DNA of 64,000 nt, taken from NCBI GenBank assembly GCA_946406115.1, contig OX291549.1, positions 17,197,901-17,261,900 on the forward strand, read 5' to 3'. The first letter of the stretch is position 1, and every line of letters starts with the position of its first letter. Below, piece by piece: positions 24,378 to 35,635 of this stretch. Below the pieces are notes generated by a model. The model did not search any database. It saw only the letters and a program-made list of their open reading frames with translations, and was not told the DNA's origin. Both the position numbers and the translations under genes were made by a program. This DNA is from Apoda limacodes (Eukaryota > Arthropoda > Insecta > Lepidoptera > Limacodidae).

Positions 24378-24665
24378 TCACATGCGAGAAATAACATGAA
24401 AATAATGTCAATATCAAATACACGAAAACAAATCCCATCGACACGATCAGCTGGGAGCGCAAGCGTTTAGTTTGACAGTACAGGGTGCGCGCGCGTCGCG
24501 ACGCAATCTGCGACGGCGCACTGCACCGGTGTCGGTCGGCACACCCGCCCATCAACGCGTCATCGCGACTACCATCAAACCAAAAACCAACCGCTAGATA
24601 AATATAGAATCGCGGCGTAAACAGGAACGCGACGCAGAAAAGACGTACATGGCCCGGGGACGTTG
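24378..24665 (-). promoter_or_regulatory. CpG-dense island in ssh intron 2, candidate alternative promoter or 5' exon
   Basis: A sharp GC-rich block (for example GGTGCGCGCGCGTCGCGACG near 24485) within AT-rich intron. On the minus strand it reads towards ssh exon 3. It contains a TATA-like TATATTTATC near 24600 and a consensus-like donor CAT|GTGAGT at about 24380. If transcribed, the exon could splice to exon 3 at 6252 and make a shorter SSH form lacking MALVT. The short open frame ending here is in the wrong phase for exon 3, so it would be non-coding. This is inference only. Confidence 0.3.
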
Positions 24666-25366
24666 TTTTGATATGCGAATGCGAATATTTGTTGTAGCTA
24701 CTAATTTGCTTCTACGTATCGGGCGCTCGAGTTCACAGGTACAACATACGGACGGACATAGACAAATTAACTTTTTTCATTTTTGGATAGAGCTTTAAAT
24801 ATGCATTTGAAGTTCTTACGAAACTTTTTCTCTAAGATTTATATTCGGCGAGATATTGGCTTGTAAAGTTAAAAAAAAAATGCGTCTCCATCTAACTTAA
24901 AAACTGTGTGATCTAAAAATCAGAAAAAAAATCACGGTAAAAGGTCTTTATAAATACTATTAACATATTGTTTTGGACAAAATAGGTTTTATAATTTTTG
25001 GATATCCGCAATAATTCTCTTTTTACGGAGCCCTGAATATCTATCCAATGACACCCAAAACAATTAGGTGAAGTTTTTTTACATCGCTCAGTTAAATGTA
25101 TCGAATAAAAAAATGTTGTAAACCGACGGACGGACATGACGAATCTACACGGGTTCCATTTTTGCTATTAGCAGGGAAGGCTATTTCCTATTGGCTAGGG
25201 AATTATCGAAATTATACGAAAAGTCTTTCTCAGTTGAGCCTAACTTCACATAGGAAATACACATGCCAAACAGACCCAGCGTTTGCGTTAATACATACTC
25301 GTATGTCAGACATGTACTAAGGCGACTCCTTTAAACTTTAATATTTAATATACAAAAAACTAAGTA

Positions 25367-25930
25367 TAGAGTCAGATATTTGGGGCATATACTTACGCCT
25401 GATCTTAGCGATGACCTAGATATCGAGCGGGAAAGACGGGCCCTCTCGGTTCTGTGCAACATGATTGCGCGTAGATTTGGCAGGTGTAGTGATGAGGTTA
25501 AGTTGACATTGTTCAATGTCTACTGCTTGTACGACGCGTTTCGCATTCTCATGCCGTCGGCCACGTTACTGTAGCGCATCAAGCATTTTTGCTGAGGCGG
25601 AAGTGCCGGACTTTTTTGCTGTCATGAGGACTCGTGTGGCAAATGGTTAGTACAGGTCTGGAAAGCCCTATATATGAATACTGGATTTCTGTGCATCGCT
25701 GCTCTTAGTGTGGGGAAAGCGCTTTGACATAGAGTGCAGTCCCGGTACGAACAACAACCATATTCGACTACAGATGACCAAATGACGTCACAAACACGGT
25801 TCATGAACTTCAATCTAAAATAATCCAACTTAAACCACCTCACCACAAACAATCACAGGTCATAGCCAGGATTTTTGTTTTTTTTCATTGTTTATACGTC
25901 AGCTGTCAATGTCAAATTTTGTCTACCAGT
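25367..25930 (+). mobile_element. non-LTR retrotransposon 3' fragment (reverse transcriptase C-terminus plus 3' UTR)
   Basis: The plus frame from about 25365 reads YLGHILTPDLSDDLDIERER then RALSVLCNMIARRFGRC, the segment after the catalytic core in a widespread arthropod non-LTR family. Further on are FRILMPSAT, a frame change, FFAVMRTRVAN and ALYMNTGFL. These blocks are collapsed by deletions and stops. The 3' stretch at 25800-25925 recurs inverted at 28330-28490, which marks it as the element's shared 3' end. It is severely 5' truncated and inactive. Confidence 0.65.
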
Positions 25931-26084
25931 CCACTTATTTTAGTACCGTAAAAAACAAATTTAAACCAACTAAACCCTTGGTTTCTTGTGGTTGTGGTAA
26001 CGGACCGAAACCATATTTTGTGTCGCTGCAATAATAGCACATAATACACAAAAGAAATTACCTATCCACCTGTACTTCTTACTA

Positions 26085-26335
26085 TAAATATATAGATATT
26101 TTTGGACATAACAAACAGCGCCATCTAGCCCCAAAGTAAAAAAAGCTTGTGTTATGGATACCAGACAATGGATACAAATACATTTTACTTTTTTTTGTAA
26201 AAACATACATATAATACACCCAGAATCAAGACAAACACAAATGTTTTATCACATAAATGTTTCTCCTCTGGGGAAATCGAACCCACACCCTCTACACAGC
26301 AGCCGGCTACACTACCAACTAGGCTGTGACAAACT
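26085..26335 (-). repeat. SINE first family, full-length reversed copy
   Basis: Starts GACATAACAAACAGCGCCAT, runs through ACCCAGAATCAAGACAAACA and ends in a tRNA-like head (AATCGAACCCACACCCTC ... CTACCAACTAGGCTG) with recognisable reversed B and A boxes. Confidence 0.78.
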
Positions 26336-26337
26336 AT

Positions 26338-26560
26338 CCATATTATAAATACGAAAGTGAGTTTGTTTGTTTGTTTTTTGTCCCTCCTTCACGCCGCAAA
26401 GCGGCATCAAATTGAGCTAAAATTTGGTAACTATATGGAAATAGGTTTTTATCCCTTTTATATTTAACGGAATTCGCAAATTTTAAATCCCGAATATAGC
26501 AAAATTTCTTACTATGATCAAGAAGTTGCCGTAGGAATTCCAAGTTGATTACTGAATGTA
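26338..26560 (+). repeat. dispersed repeat with family A-like 5' end
   Basis: ATATTATAAATACGAAAGTG, GTTTGTTTGTTTG and CCTCCTTCACGCCGCAAAGC then AAAATTTGGTAACTATATGG match the general plan of family A-type repeats, but the 3' CTAG terminus is not visible. It abuts the SINE at 26085-26335. Confidence 0.5.
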
Positions 26561-26935
26561 GTGCATGTGGCAAAAAGCCGTAAAAATATAAAAAAAATAA
26601 TGAGGAGCATTTTAAAACCCCATGTTACAACCAGACTATGGTGTTCATGATCAGATGCTCGCCAATTTTTGAGTTTAACATGGAATCTGAGCCTAATATA
26701 ATACTAATTAAATTTATAAAACAAAATTGAATGAAATTAAATTATGTAAATCAATGAAGTGTTGCCGATAAAATGGTGAACATACAATCATACACATACT
26801 AACAAATGCATCAAACCTTCTTGTAGGGCCTCATCTTTTTTAAATTTGTTATAAATGAGCCCAAACTTTTAGTGTAAAACAAACTGTATTTTAACAAACA
26901 TTATTTTAGTAAATGAAAACTTAAAGGAAACTAAC

Positions 26936-26997
26936 CTTTTGCTAGTACAACTCCCAGCATCTTCATCAGGAATTTCACTTAACTTTTCCACTTCTTC
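26936..26997 (-). CDS. ssh: slingshot coding exon 2
   Basis: This 62-nt exon encodes residues 19-38 plus two bases of residue 39: an acidic segment starting EEVEKLSEIPDEDAG and ending CTSK. It is flanked by a clean acceptor (TTTTAG) and donor (AAAAG|GTTAGT). It begins in phase 0, matching exon 1, and leaves two bases (AG). The first base of exon 3 (C) completes these to Ser, giving S-LNECYF, the junction expected at the start of the conserved SSH N-terminal region. The acidic linker itself is poorly conserved in the family, so the assignment rests on position, strand, splice sites and phase. Confidence 0.78.
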
Positions 26998-27544
26998 CTA
27001 AAATCAAAGATGAACACTTAAATAACAAAAAAACACTTATTTGTAGCTTTGGCTAAGATTAACGTAAATAAAGAAGTAAATAAAGATTCAGTACTTTAGA
27101 TAACATATTACATTACAGATCTTTTGAAAATTTAAACTTAGTCATACTTTGGTAGTTAAAATTGGCTAATCTGATGGTTTGAGTGACAATAAAAGTTCAA
27201 ATTGCCACTTTATACCTAACTAAAATCTATGGGGTACCTATTAAACTCAGAGATGGTACTGTCATTTAGTTGTGACATTTTGCTGAAACAACTATAAAAA
27301 AATTGATCCAGCAGCAACTACTGGATAGACAGGGACAAGCAACTTATGTCTTGATATTGAAGAATTTTTGCACTATAAGCTCAGGTAGGGCTAGTGCAAC
27401 TAGCATCAATAACTAAAACGTTTGAAAACCACTAACTAGCAATAAGGTATGTTTATTAAATAGTTCAGACATTAATAAGTAGATGGCATATTTCCACATA
27501 CATATATTAGTATGGGGGGTAATTTTGTTGGAGTCTCATTTTAT

Positions 27545-27890
27545 CTTGCACGAAGGGTTCTGTACCATTATCTATAAAAACAGAAAAAAAATCATGATTG
27601 TTGTATAGGAGCCTTCCTTAAATATTTTAAGTGTCTGCATGTTGCCATTATCAATATTGAGCAAAACTAGCAAAAATAATTACGTTTGTTGTATGGGAGC
27701 CCCCTTAAATATTTAGTTTTTTAGTATTTGATGTTATAGCGGCGACAGAAATACATCTTCTGTGAAAATTTCAACTGTCTTACTATTACGGTTCATAAGA
27801 TACATCCTGGTGACAGACGGACGGACAGCGGAGTTTTAGTAATAGAGTCCCCTTTTTTTGGCCTTTGGGTACGGATCCCTAAAAAAGGTG
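27545..27890 (+). repeat. dispersed repeat family B
   Basis: Begins TTGCACGAAGGGTTCTGTAC, contains TTGTTGTATGGGAGCCCCCT, CTGTGAAAATTTCAACTGTC and GACAGACGGACGGACAGC, and ends GGGTACGGATCCCTAAAAA. It lies in ssh intron 1, opposite to the gene. A related block at 28010-28250 (tagctctttctagtttgg ..., ACAATCAATAGTTACGG) also recurs at 39055-39245. Confidence 0.72.
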
Positions 27891-28329
27891 TCTCAACCCA
27901 GTTGGAACGAAGTTTGTTTTGCTATATATTATGTACTGGTTCAGGAATAAACTTTCAGAGCACTAATTATTTTTTGAGTACAACAAAAAAATTTAGATAT
28001 AAAAAAAAAAAATCTATAGTCTATTCTTGATAGTTTCAATGATGTAGCTCTTTCTAGTTTGGCAAATGTCATCTTGTTAAAATCTATCATTAGTATGAAG
28101 AAATTTTTAGTTTATGCTCAAAAATTAGGGAGATGAGGCCCTTTCAATTTTGACAATTGTCATCCAGAATATAGATTTTGGTAAGATCTATCATTTCTGT
28201 TCAAGAAACTACCAGTCTACAATCAATAGTTACGGACATATAGAGGTAGAGGGCAGCCTTCAGGACCACAAGAAACCACGGATTAAGTTGGTGTAAGGTG
28301 GTTTTCGCAGTATTAAATCAAATGGACCG

Positions 28330-28490
28330 GTTCAAAGTTCAAATTTGACATTGACAGCTGACATACAACTATGGAAAAAATAAAATACCTTGCCAGGACC
28401 TGTGGTTATATTGTGTTGTGGTTGATTTAAGTTGGATTATTTTAGATTAAAGGTCATCTGACGCCATTTCAAATTCAAAGTGAAAAATGT
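28330..28490 (-). mobile_element. 3' end fragment of the non-LTR family seen at 25367-25930
   Basis: In reverse this matches 25800-25925: AATTTGACATTGACAGCTGA on the plus strand here versus its complement there, plus GTTGGATTATTTTAGATTAA. The 60-codon frame starting at 28487 (one predicted membrane segment, LVFFTICILGYFIFVY) begins at the edge of this fragment and has no support as a gene. Confidence 0.55.
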
Positions 28491-28805
28491 CATCTGTTTA
28501 TAGTGGACCACTCTCAGAGTCTGTCAGTCAAAAGCTGAGATTAAGGATTAATCACAAATTTTTATATGGCAACCCTATACATTATTTGACATTAGTTTTC
28601 TTTACCATTTGCATTTTAGGTTACTTCATATTTGTGTATTGTTGTCATAAATTGATCACCAAAAAATGAATGCATAAATTACTTCTTACAATTATAAGTA
28701 TTTAATTATCTATACCTCTGATATTTGTTACCATTAAAAGTAATAAAATTCTTGTTTTTTTTTTTGACACTTAAAACAATAAAAAGAAATTATAGTGAGT
28801 GAGTC

Positions 28806-29229
28806 TTCTAGAAAACTCAATTTATCTTCATATGTATAATCAATGGTGCATCTAATTGCTATTGTGTAACTTCTGAACAGCAGAACTTTGCAGCAGAATT
28901 GTTAGCGGTTTGGGTGTCATTAGCTTTTTGTAGCAAAATCTAATGTTGACTTATAGCCTTATAAACTCTGTAATTTTCTTATAAGCTACAAAAAATATAC
29001 ACACATGGAAGAGTCAAAAATGACACGAAATGCGTTTTGTTTACACAAGAATAGCACCACGGAAAAAAATAGCTGCAATTAGATGGAACAGGTTTTTTGT
29101 GCGTAAATGATGTTTTGCTATTAAATTTTATTTTATCCACTAGGTTCACTTGAGTTTTCTAGAAAACTCAATTTATCTTCATATGTAGAACCATTGGTGC
29201 ATCTAATTGCTATTGTGTAACTTCTGAAC
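28806..29229 (+). repeat. 73-bp direct repeats flanking an inverted-repeat arm
   Basis: 28806-28878 and 29157-29229 are nearly identical (TTCTAGAAAACTCAATTTAT ... TAACTTCTGAAC). The sequence between them (28879-29135) is one arm of a large inverted repeat whose partner is at 29758-30075. All of it lies in ssh intron 1. Confidence 0.75.
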
Positions 29230-29757
29230 CAATAAACCTCACAATATTTTTTTTGGGCCCACACAATGGATGCCTTATTAAATGCCTTCTTTCTCAATGA
29301 CAAAATCTGTGCCCCAGTAGTAGGGACATAGCTGTGGCAGAAACATAATCATTCCGAACCAATGGTAATTTTTTGGTGTTTTTTTTTTTATTAATAATTA
29401 AACTAATGATTTATAAGTGCTGTTTAAAAGTCTATTGGAATAAAAATAGTTTGAGTTTATGCTGTAAGTTTTTGATTTGTCAAGATATTCTAAAATGAGT
29501 ACCTAGAACCAGTGCAATAATAGTGAGTCAATTCTGCACTGAATTCACATAGCTGGCGTATTTGGACTACAGTGGCGTTTAAAGTATTACATAGTAAGCG
29601 GTAAATTATTTTATTTGGATCCAGGGATCTACTTTTGAAAGCAATTGATTATAAGCTTTCTATTTAAAATATTTTGTATCAACAAGAAGCCCTATGATGG
29701 CCAACCCATCAGATAATTGTAAATTTTGAAACTAGAAGCATTCCTTCTGAATGGTTT

Positions 29758-30075
29758 TGAAATTTAATAGCAAAACATCATTTAGGTCAGAGTAACTAAA
29801 AGGGGGCAAGGGAAAAAATGACCTTTCCTCAGCGCCACCTTTTGTACACTCCAACACTCATTTATGCAAAAAACCCTGTTCCATCTAATGGCAGCATTGG
29901 TATTATTTCTTGTGTAAACAAAACGCATTTTGTGTCATTTTTGACAGTTCTGTGGGTGTATATTTTTTGAAGCTCATAAGAAAATTACAGAGTTTATAAG
30001 GGTAAAAGTCAACATTAGGTTTTGCTATCAAAAGCTAATGACACGCAAACTGCTAACAATTCTGCTACTACAAAG
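29758..30075 (-). repeat. inverted partner of 28879-29135
   Basis: Shared reverse-complement landmarks include AATTTAATAGCAAAACATCA, TGTGTAAACAAAACGCATTT, AAAATTACAGAGTTTATAAG and GCTAATGACAC. This copy is longer by about 75 bp, carrying GTCAGAGTAACTAAAAGGGG, so the left arm has a deletion. I infer a transposon present in two opposite orientations. Confidence 0.7.
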
Positions 30076-30381
30076 TACTGTTGTGGTACTTCAACGGTAG
30101 GTGGTAGATTTTTGGTGAGTAATTATGGTGCACATGAAAACACTGGTACAGTGCTCTAATACAAATATAAAATTACTTGAAATGGGTTTAGAATATAACC
30201 TAGGAAGGGTACCATTGGTATTATTTATTTTATTGCCTTTCGCATATTAGAATATGAACTACCCAGTATTGGTAATAAAATTAAGAATTGGGTTATTGAA
30301 TGTAGTAATTTATGATAGATAAGCTGTAAATGGAACATTGGACATCTGTCACTGTATTCTATCTTTGTCATGCAGACGTAC

Positions 30382-30435
30382 CGTATTTGTTGGAGTCCGC
30401 ACACTCAGAGAACGTTGAATTGTCACAAGTGCCAT
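30382..30435 (-). CDS. ssh: slingshot (SSH cofilin phosphatase), coding exon 1
   Basis: Slingshot dephosphorylates and activates ADF/cofilin, and so drives actin filament turnover in the cytoplasm. This exon encodes the first 18 residues, MALVTIQRSLSVRTPTNT. The MALVT-QRS start is the conserved N-terminus of SSH proteins, and it fixes the ATG at 30435-30433 on the minus strand. The exon ends ACG|GTACGT in phase 0, which matches the phase-0 start of the next exon at 26997. The phosphatase gene runs from here leftwards for 29 kb and leaves the window at its left edge. Any 5' untranslated exons upstream of 30435 were not identified. The plus strand over the same bases also looks like a terminal exon, but the SSH match on the minus strand is decisive. 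Confidence 0.88.
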
Positions 30436-31820
30436 ACCACATTTACCAGTAAGGGGTCATTATCTACACAATACACATTCACTATCATTAAATTTACTTA
30501 TCATAGCAACAATCATAGATCACTCAAAGCAATGTTAAACTAAACACAAACTGTCGCTGACACAATGGTATACATGGAATAGTAATGCATATACACATTA
30601 ATTTTAGTTAATCAATTATTTCCACTTTTATACTAAATTAAGATTTTACTGATTGAAGAGTTTGATTGACTGACGAATGAACAAACGAAATAGAATTCAA
30701 TGTAGATAGATAGTAGCGCCATTATATTATTTCAATTTTCACCGTTCTTTTTTTACATATGGAAATTTTTAATTTTTTTTCTTGCAGGTAATTTTTGCCA
30801 AACACACGTGATTTAACATTTAGAAAAAGGGAGTAAGATAAGAAACATATTGTCCTTAAAGGAAATGAATTAACGTAAAGTAAAGTACTTATTAGTAGAG
30901 TATTATTTAACAATTTCGTTCCTGCATGAGATTTCAAGCTTGCCTTTTTGTCACTGTCATCGATTCATCAATGAGAGGTTTTCCGAATGGAATTATAAAA
31001 AATAGTTCTAAAATATGGACTAGATGGCGTTAATTCGACAACGCGCATTTTTTTTTAAACATATGGTATGTTTATTCTCTGTGAAACGTAGTGTTTTTTT
31101 TCTTTTCTTGGGTACTCTTTGATATAAAGTTTACCTCTGTGCTGAGAACTCTTTTTCGTTATTTTGTTGTTACTTTAGAATTAGGATCATGGTCTGTAGC
31201 AGACCTGAAACACGAGCCCCGGAAGCGCAGCGCGAAAGTTACAGGGAAAAAATGTCTAGAGGTATGTACTTTTTTAGTTAAAATGCGGGAAAATACCATA
31301 TAACAAAGCCACATAATTATTTATACTGTATAGGCCCTAGTTTGAGGTCACTAAGTTTCAGAAAAAAGTGCTCCTTGTTGGTTCAACGCCATCTATCTAA
31401 AGTTTTTAAACTACTTTTTTTTAAAAAATTTTAGCCGTTGGGAAATTCCTCATTTAATCACAATGGGTAAATTATACTGCAAGTTAGCAACACTTGTCTA
31501 GAACAGTATGAAACATAGATATAGAATGTACAAGATCAACCATTCCAAATGAAAAACGAAACAGAAAAAAAATTGCAAATGTGTGAGTGGAATAGTGTTG
31601 TCAAACAACACTATCGATAATTTTACCTGCACAAAATTATTGCAAACTAGCGCGCTGGTGAAATTAAATATTATCTATGTCGCGCTTACACTCGCGCCAC
31701 GCAGCCTCGGAACGCGTTGTCGGACAAAGCAAACTGTTTACACGCTTGTGCTCGTACATGTGCCCAATAACATAGCGTTAAATGTAAGAGTGTAAACATA
31801 CCATTAGAACCTAAACTTTT
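30436..31820. other. 5' flank of slingshot, no firm feature
   Basis: Upstream of the ssh start codon; it should hold the promoter and any 5' untranslated exon. No clear TATA box or CpG island is seen next to the gene. A plus-strand stretch at 31191-31261 ends CTAGAG|GTATGT and could be read as an exon, but neither frame resembles a known protein. An interval at about 31660-31790 is moderately GC-rich. Confidence 0.4.
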
Positions 31821-31821
31821 A

Positions 31822-33280
31822 GGACTATACTCACACTCTTCAACAGGACAGGACAAATCACTTTCTTGTTAAAGAACCTCATATCGTAGTCCCTCGAGAA
31901 AACCTCAGCAGGGAGTTTATTCCACAACTAAAGCGTTCGCGGGAGTAAGTTCCTCTCAAACCGCACTGTTTGTGATCATTTAGGTTACGAAGAGTGAGAA
32001 TCAAATTCACTGTCGATGGCGAGGGGAGCGATCGTAGAAAGTAGCTGTGGAAATTATTTCAAACAATTCCTCAAAACACAGAACATATTATACAAGCGGT
32101 AGAACACACACAGGGAGGCAAAATCTCCCCTCAGACTTGAAGGTTCGATACGACTTGTGAGTTTGGGATCGTCAACAATTCTAACTGCTCGTCGTTGAAC
32201 CGAATTAAAAGGGCTTAGCTGGTATCCAGGTGCACCCGCCTAGAGATGGCAGCAGGCCGGACTTGTGATTTGTAAAGCAACAACCTTTGCCCTGAGGTGA
32301 AGCATCGCTTCGCTCTGTTGAGTACTCCTGGTTTCTTGGACGCCAGCTTCACCTTGGTTTCCAAATAGCCGCGAAACTGGATATAGCTGGAGATGTCAAC
32401 ACCAAAGATCCCAATACACTTGGAGATGGTAAGTACTGTGTTCTGGAATTGTAGGACCACAGTAAATGGGATTTTCTTAGCGGTGAACGCGCGGACTTGT
32501 ATCTTTATTGGGTTGAATCCTGAAACCTCCCACTGTGTTATGGAGATTTCTGGCATAGTCTTACCGCATCACGGTAAAGTAGGTAGTACAGCTCCTTCAT
32601 TATTTATATTCGAGTTTGAGGCACTGAAACTGCCCAGTAAATCGGCTTTCTCTCTAGCACTATGGGAGAATCGGTATTTCGCTGTGGTGATAACGACCAC
32701 TGACAAAAGTTTCCGTTGGCAGCTTAACAAGCGACCAGAAAGCACGACTCCCAGAGGGATAGCTTGCAAGTCGCCCACCTATTTTGCCGATGAATTGGAA
32801 CTTAGCTCTGGCGGTTAGTTTCTTACTGAACCTCGCGGCAGCATTTCATTTGCGTTTTAACTCAGACGTATTCAGATCCTTATTGATCGAACCGTGGTCC
32901 AAGCCTCATATGCAGTTTGCTTGAGAATTTTTTGAGACCTATTAAACCACGGTCTTTTTTTGACATCGGCAGCTACTCGAGGGTTAGAAATGTAACATTT
33001 CATGCCAGCGAAGATTGTCTCAGTGACTGCGGCTGCGCAGATGTCAGGATCCTCTGAGCTGAAGCAGAGCTGCCTCCACGGGTAAGATGCATAAAAATCC
33101 CGCAATCCATCACAATCTGCTGACTTATAATGCCACACACAACGTCAATTAATTGGCGCAGAGGAAACGGTTAGTGGCGAGTGAGTGGTCAAAGGAGCCA
33201 AGAGTTTGCATCCACTGAGACGGAATATCAGTTCGGACGTGTAGTTAGCACTCCTAGCCTCTATATCAGGTATGTTCGTT
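31822..33280 (-). mobile_element. jockey/CR1-like non-LTR retrotransposon, copy 1, internally deleted
   Basis: The minus-strand order is a 5' piece with WHYKSADCDGLRDFYASYPW, CFSSEDPD and KKRPWFNRS (linker after the endonuclease), then a region with MPEISITQWEV. This is joined directly to GFNPIKIQVRAFTAKK, so the whole reverse-transcriptase palm, including the YADD motif present in the other two copies, has been deleted. The C-terminal part (YKSQVRP, RRAVRIVDD-like, ACGCTT/GCGGGAG text) continues to about 31822 with many frameshifts. It is inactive. Confidence 0.75.
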
Positions 33281-34767
33281 GGAGAAAGTACCAGTTGAGA
33301 GAATTTTGTTTTAGTGATTGTAAAGAATAAAAACCAAATTTAATTGATACGTCTCAATTTTTTTATTGAAAGTATCCAAATATTACAAATTTAACATTAT
33401 TTAAAACTATAAGAACATTAAATATAGAAACTATTTGTAAGTAGACTTCTGGTGAACAAAACACCGTCATAAAAACCAAGTATTTTATATTATTTTTCAT
33501 CATGAAACCTCTTACAATTCACCCCCACCGTGCGCGTAATACATATTACATTTCATACTATTTCTGTAATTGTGGCTCGAACGGCGCGTACGATGCGGAC
33601 AAATGTGCGATCACCTTTAGATTATGAATAATCTAATCTTATATTTCTTATTAATATTCTATACATGTAAAATTACATATATCGATACTGATGCCGTCGG
33701 TCGCCACCTTGTCAAGCTCTATGGTAACTAAATGTCTACATATTTTACGTAAAATACTCTCCAAATCCTTATTTAACATCGAAACAATGGTACTCGGTAA
33801 ATCTAGAAAAAAAAAATGCACGCTATGATTTAAATTGTTTTTATTTCGTAAAATTTTCAACTAAAACTGATAAAATATGCATATGACAACAATCGAGTAA
33901 AAATTATCATAATTTACCTGTGAAATGTGTACTTATTCGAATTATTATCTGTTGTGACTTCACATTTAGTCACAGCACAAGACACCATAGTTACCTACAA
34001 AATTAATAGTTTGTATGTTAATCCAGGATTATTTATAAAAAAAATCCATTCGCCTTAAGAGAAACGCTATGTCCTCTTGTGTTCATATAATTTTATTCTT
34101 TTTTTATCATAATTTTAATTAACGTGTTTCTATTTATGCCGCAGTTAGAGCTTCTCATAGACTTTGTTATATATACGCATGACGACAGCGCTATGTGGTT
34201 TTTTTCGTTGATTTTTCAGCTGTATTAGATAAAATATTCAATCAACAATGCAGTAATTCTGACTATTCCGTCTTGTAAATAAACATTGGCTCACACTAGA
34301 AGACAGCTTTTGTATCTAAAAAATATTTTAAATATTAATGACGGATTACAGAAAGAAAAAAGAAAACTCCAGTCACAGAAAACAAATGTCGACCTTACCG
34401 GATCTTATCGCGGGAGACATTGATATAGGCACCTATTTGCTTTTGTCTTATTTTGTCTTTGTCGGGATCTATGCACTTAATTTGGATTTCTCGCTTCCAC
34501 GCTTTATTGGTCTTTTGAACGTATCTTAGTGTAAAAATTCTATGTCTATGGTATGAAATGATATTTTCATTTTGTTCTAACACAATCTTCGATGACAACA
34601 CTTTGATATTCTTTTATGTGGAGAAAAAGAGAGAGAGATATATTTAACGATACAATAGGTGTGTTTTTGATACTACTACTACGTCCGGAAATCTGGCTAT
34701 TAGCCACGCTTTTTGGACACTATTTTGTTTAGGTTTGCGTCTCTAGAATATTTTATTTCAATGCTTC

Positions 34768-35420
34768 AAACCTTGCAGGGATCTACTCGAAGGTACAAAC
34801 AATATCATTAATATCATCCCTGCCGTTTAGAAGATCAGAGACACACCGACTGCAGCGCCACTCACTGCCTCCATGTGAATTCAAACCTTGCTGGCACGGA
34901 CTGGACCAAACCTACACAAAAAATATCATTAACATCCCTGCTATTTAGGAGAAGATCTGTGACACACCGACTGCAGCGCCACCTACCAGGTCCAAGTGTA
35001 TTATGAAACCTTGGGGGGACCCAATTAAACGCACAAAAAAAATATCATTAATATCTTTCCTGCGCTTAGGAGAAGATCAGTGACACACCGACTGCAGCGC
35101 CACCTACCACGTCCAAGTGTATTATGAAACCTTGGGGGGACCCAATCAAACGCACACAAAAAATATCATTAAAATCTTTCCTGCGCTTAGGAGAAGATCA
35201 GTGACATACCGACTGCAGCGCCACCTATCGGGGTCCAATTGTGTTATCACAATACAAAAATATACAAAAAAAATATTAATAATCGTCCCTGCTGTTCACG
35301 AGAACATCAGTTACACACCGACGCCACCTACCGGGTCGAAATATATTTTCCAACCATCCAGGAACCATTGAAATATTCAGACATAGTTTCACCCAAATCG
35401 TTCCAGCTGTTTAGGATGAG
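34768..35420 (+). repeat. minisatellite array, period about 121 bp, five to six units
   Basis: The phrase CACCGACTGCAGCGCCACCT (or ACTC in the first unit) recurs near 34846, 34967, 35087 and 35209, and in shortened form near 35316. Each is followed by a tail such as TATTATGAAACCTTGGGGGG and a spacer with AAAATATCATTAA. Central units are the most similar and edge units are degraded. Frames across it are artefacts. The flanking 33281-34767 holds no recognised feature. Confidence 0.85.
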
Positions 35421-35454
35421 TTAGGTGTACACACGCGTGTACAGAAGAATTATA

Positions 35455-35635
35455 CGTAGAAAAAAAACTCAGACACTTGACGTTTCAAGTATCCTATGTC
35501 TTTTCCCGGGACTTAGACTATCTCTATGCCAAATTTCATCTTAATCCGTACTGTGGTTTAAGCGTCAAGAGGTAACAGACAGACAGACAGACGGAGAGTT
35601 ACTTTCGCATTTATAATATAACTATGGATATGGAT
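35455..35635 (-). repeat. dispersed repeat family A, partial
   Basis: Contains CACTTGACGTTTCAAGTATC, GACTATCTCTATGCCAAATT and GACAGACAGACAGACGG before CGCATTTATAATATAACTAT. The CTAG end is missing where it abuts the minisatellite. Confidence 0.68.

Noticed and set aside
28487..28669. 60-codon frame with one hydrophobic segment, as a possible small membrane protein
   Set aside because: It begins at the edge of a non-LTR 3' fragment shared with 25800-25925, has no homologue that I recognise and no promoter context.
30375..30451. Plus-strand terminal exon reading VPYLLESAHSENVELSQV up to a stop, preceded by an acceptor-like TTTGTCATGCAG
   Set aside because: The minus strand of the same bases encodes MALVTIQRS with a phase-0 GTACGT donor that fits slingshot exon 1 exactly; the plus frame has no partner exons.
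31191..31261. Plus-strand exon ending CTAGAG|GTATGT (frames VADLKHEPRKRSAKV or MVCSRPETRAPEAQR)
   Set aside because: Neither frame resembles a known protein, no partner exon was found, and the acceptor is weak. Kept only as a note in the ssh 5' flank.
32393..32818. 141-codon plus-strand frame
   Set aside because: It is antisense to the internally deleted jockey-like copy 1.
35239..35424. Short frames across the 121-bp minisatellite
   Set aside because: They arise from the repeat unit and shift frame between units.
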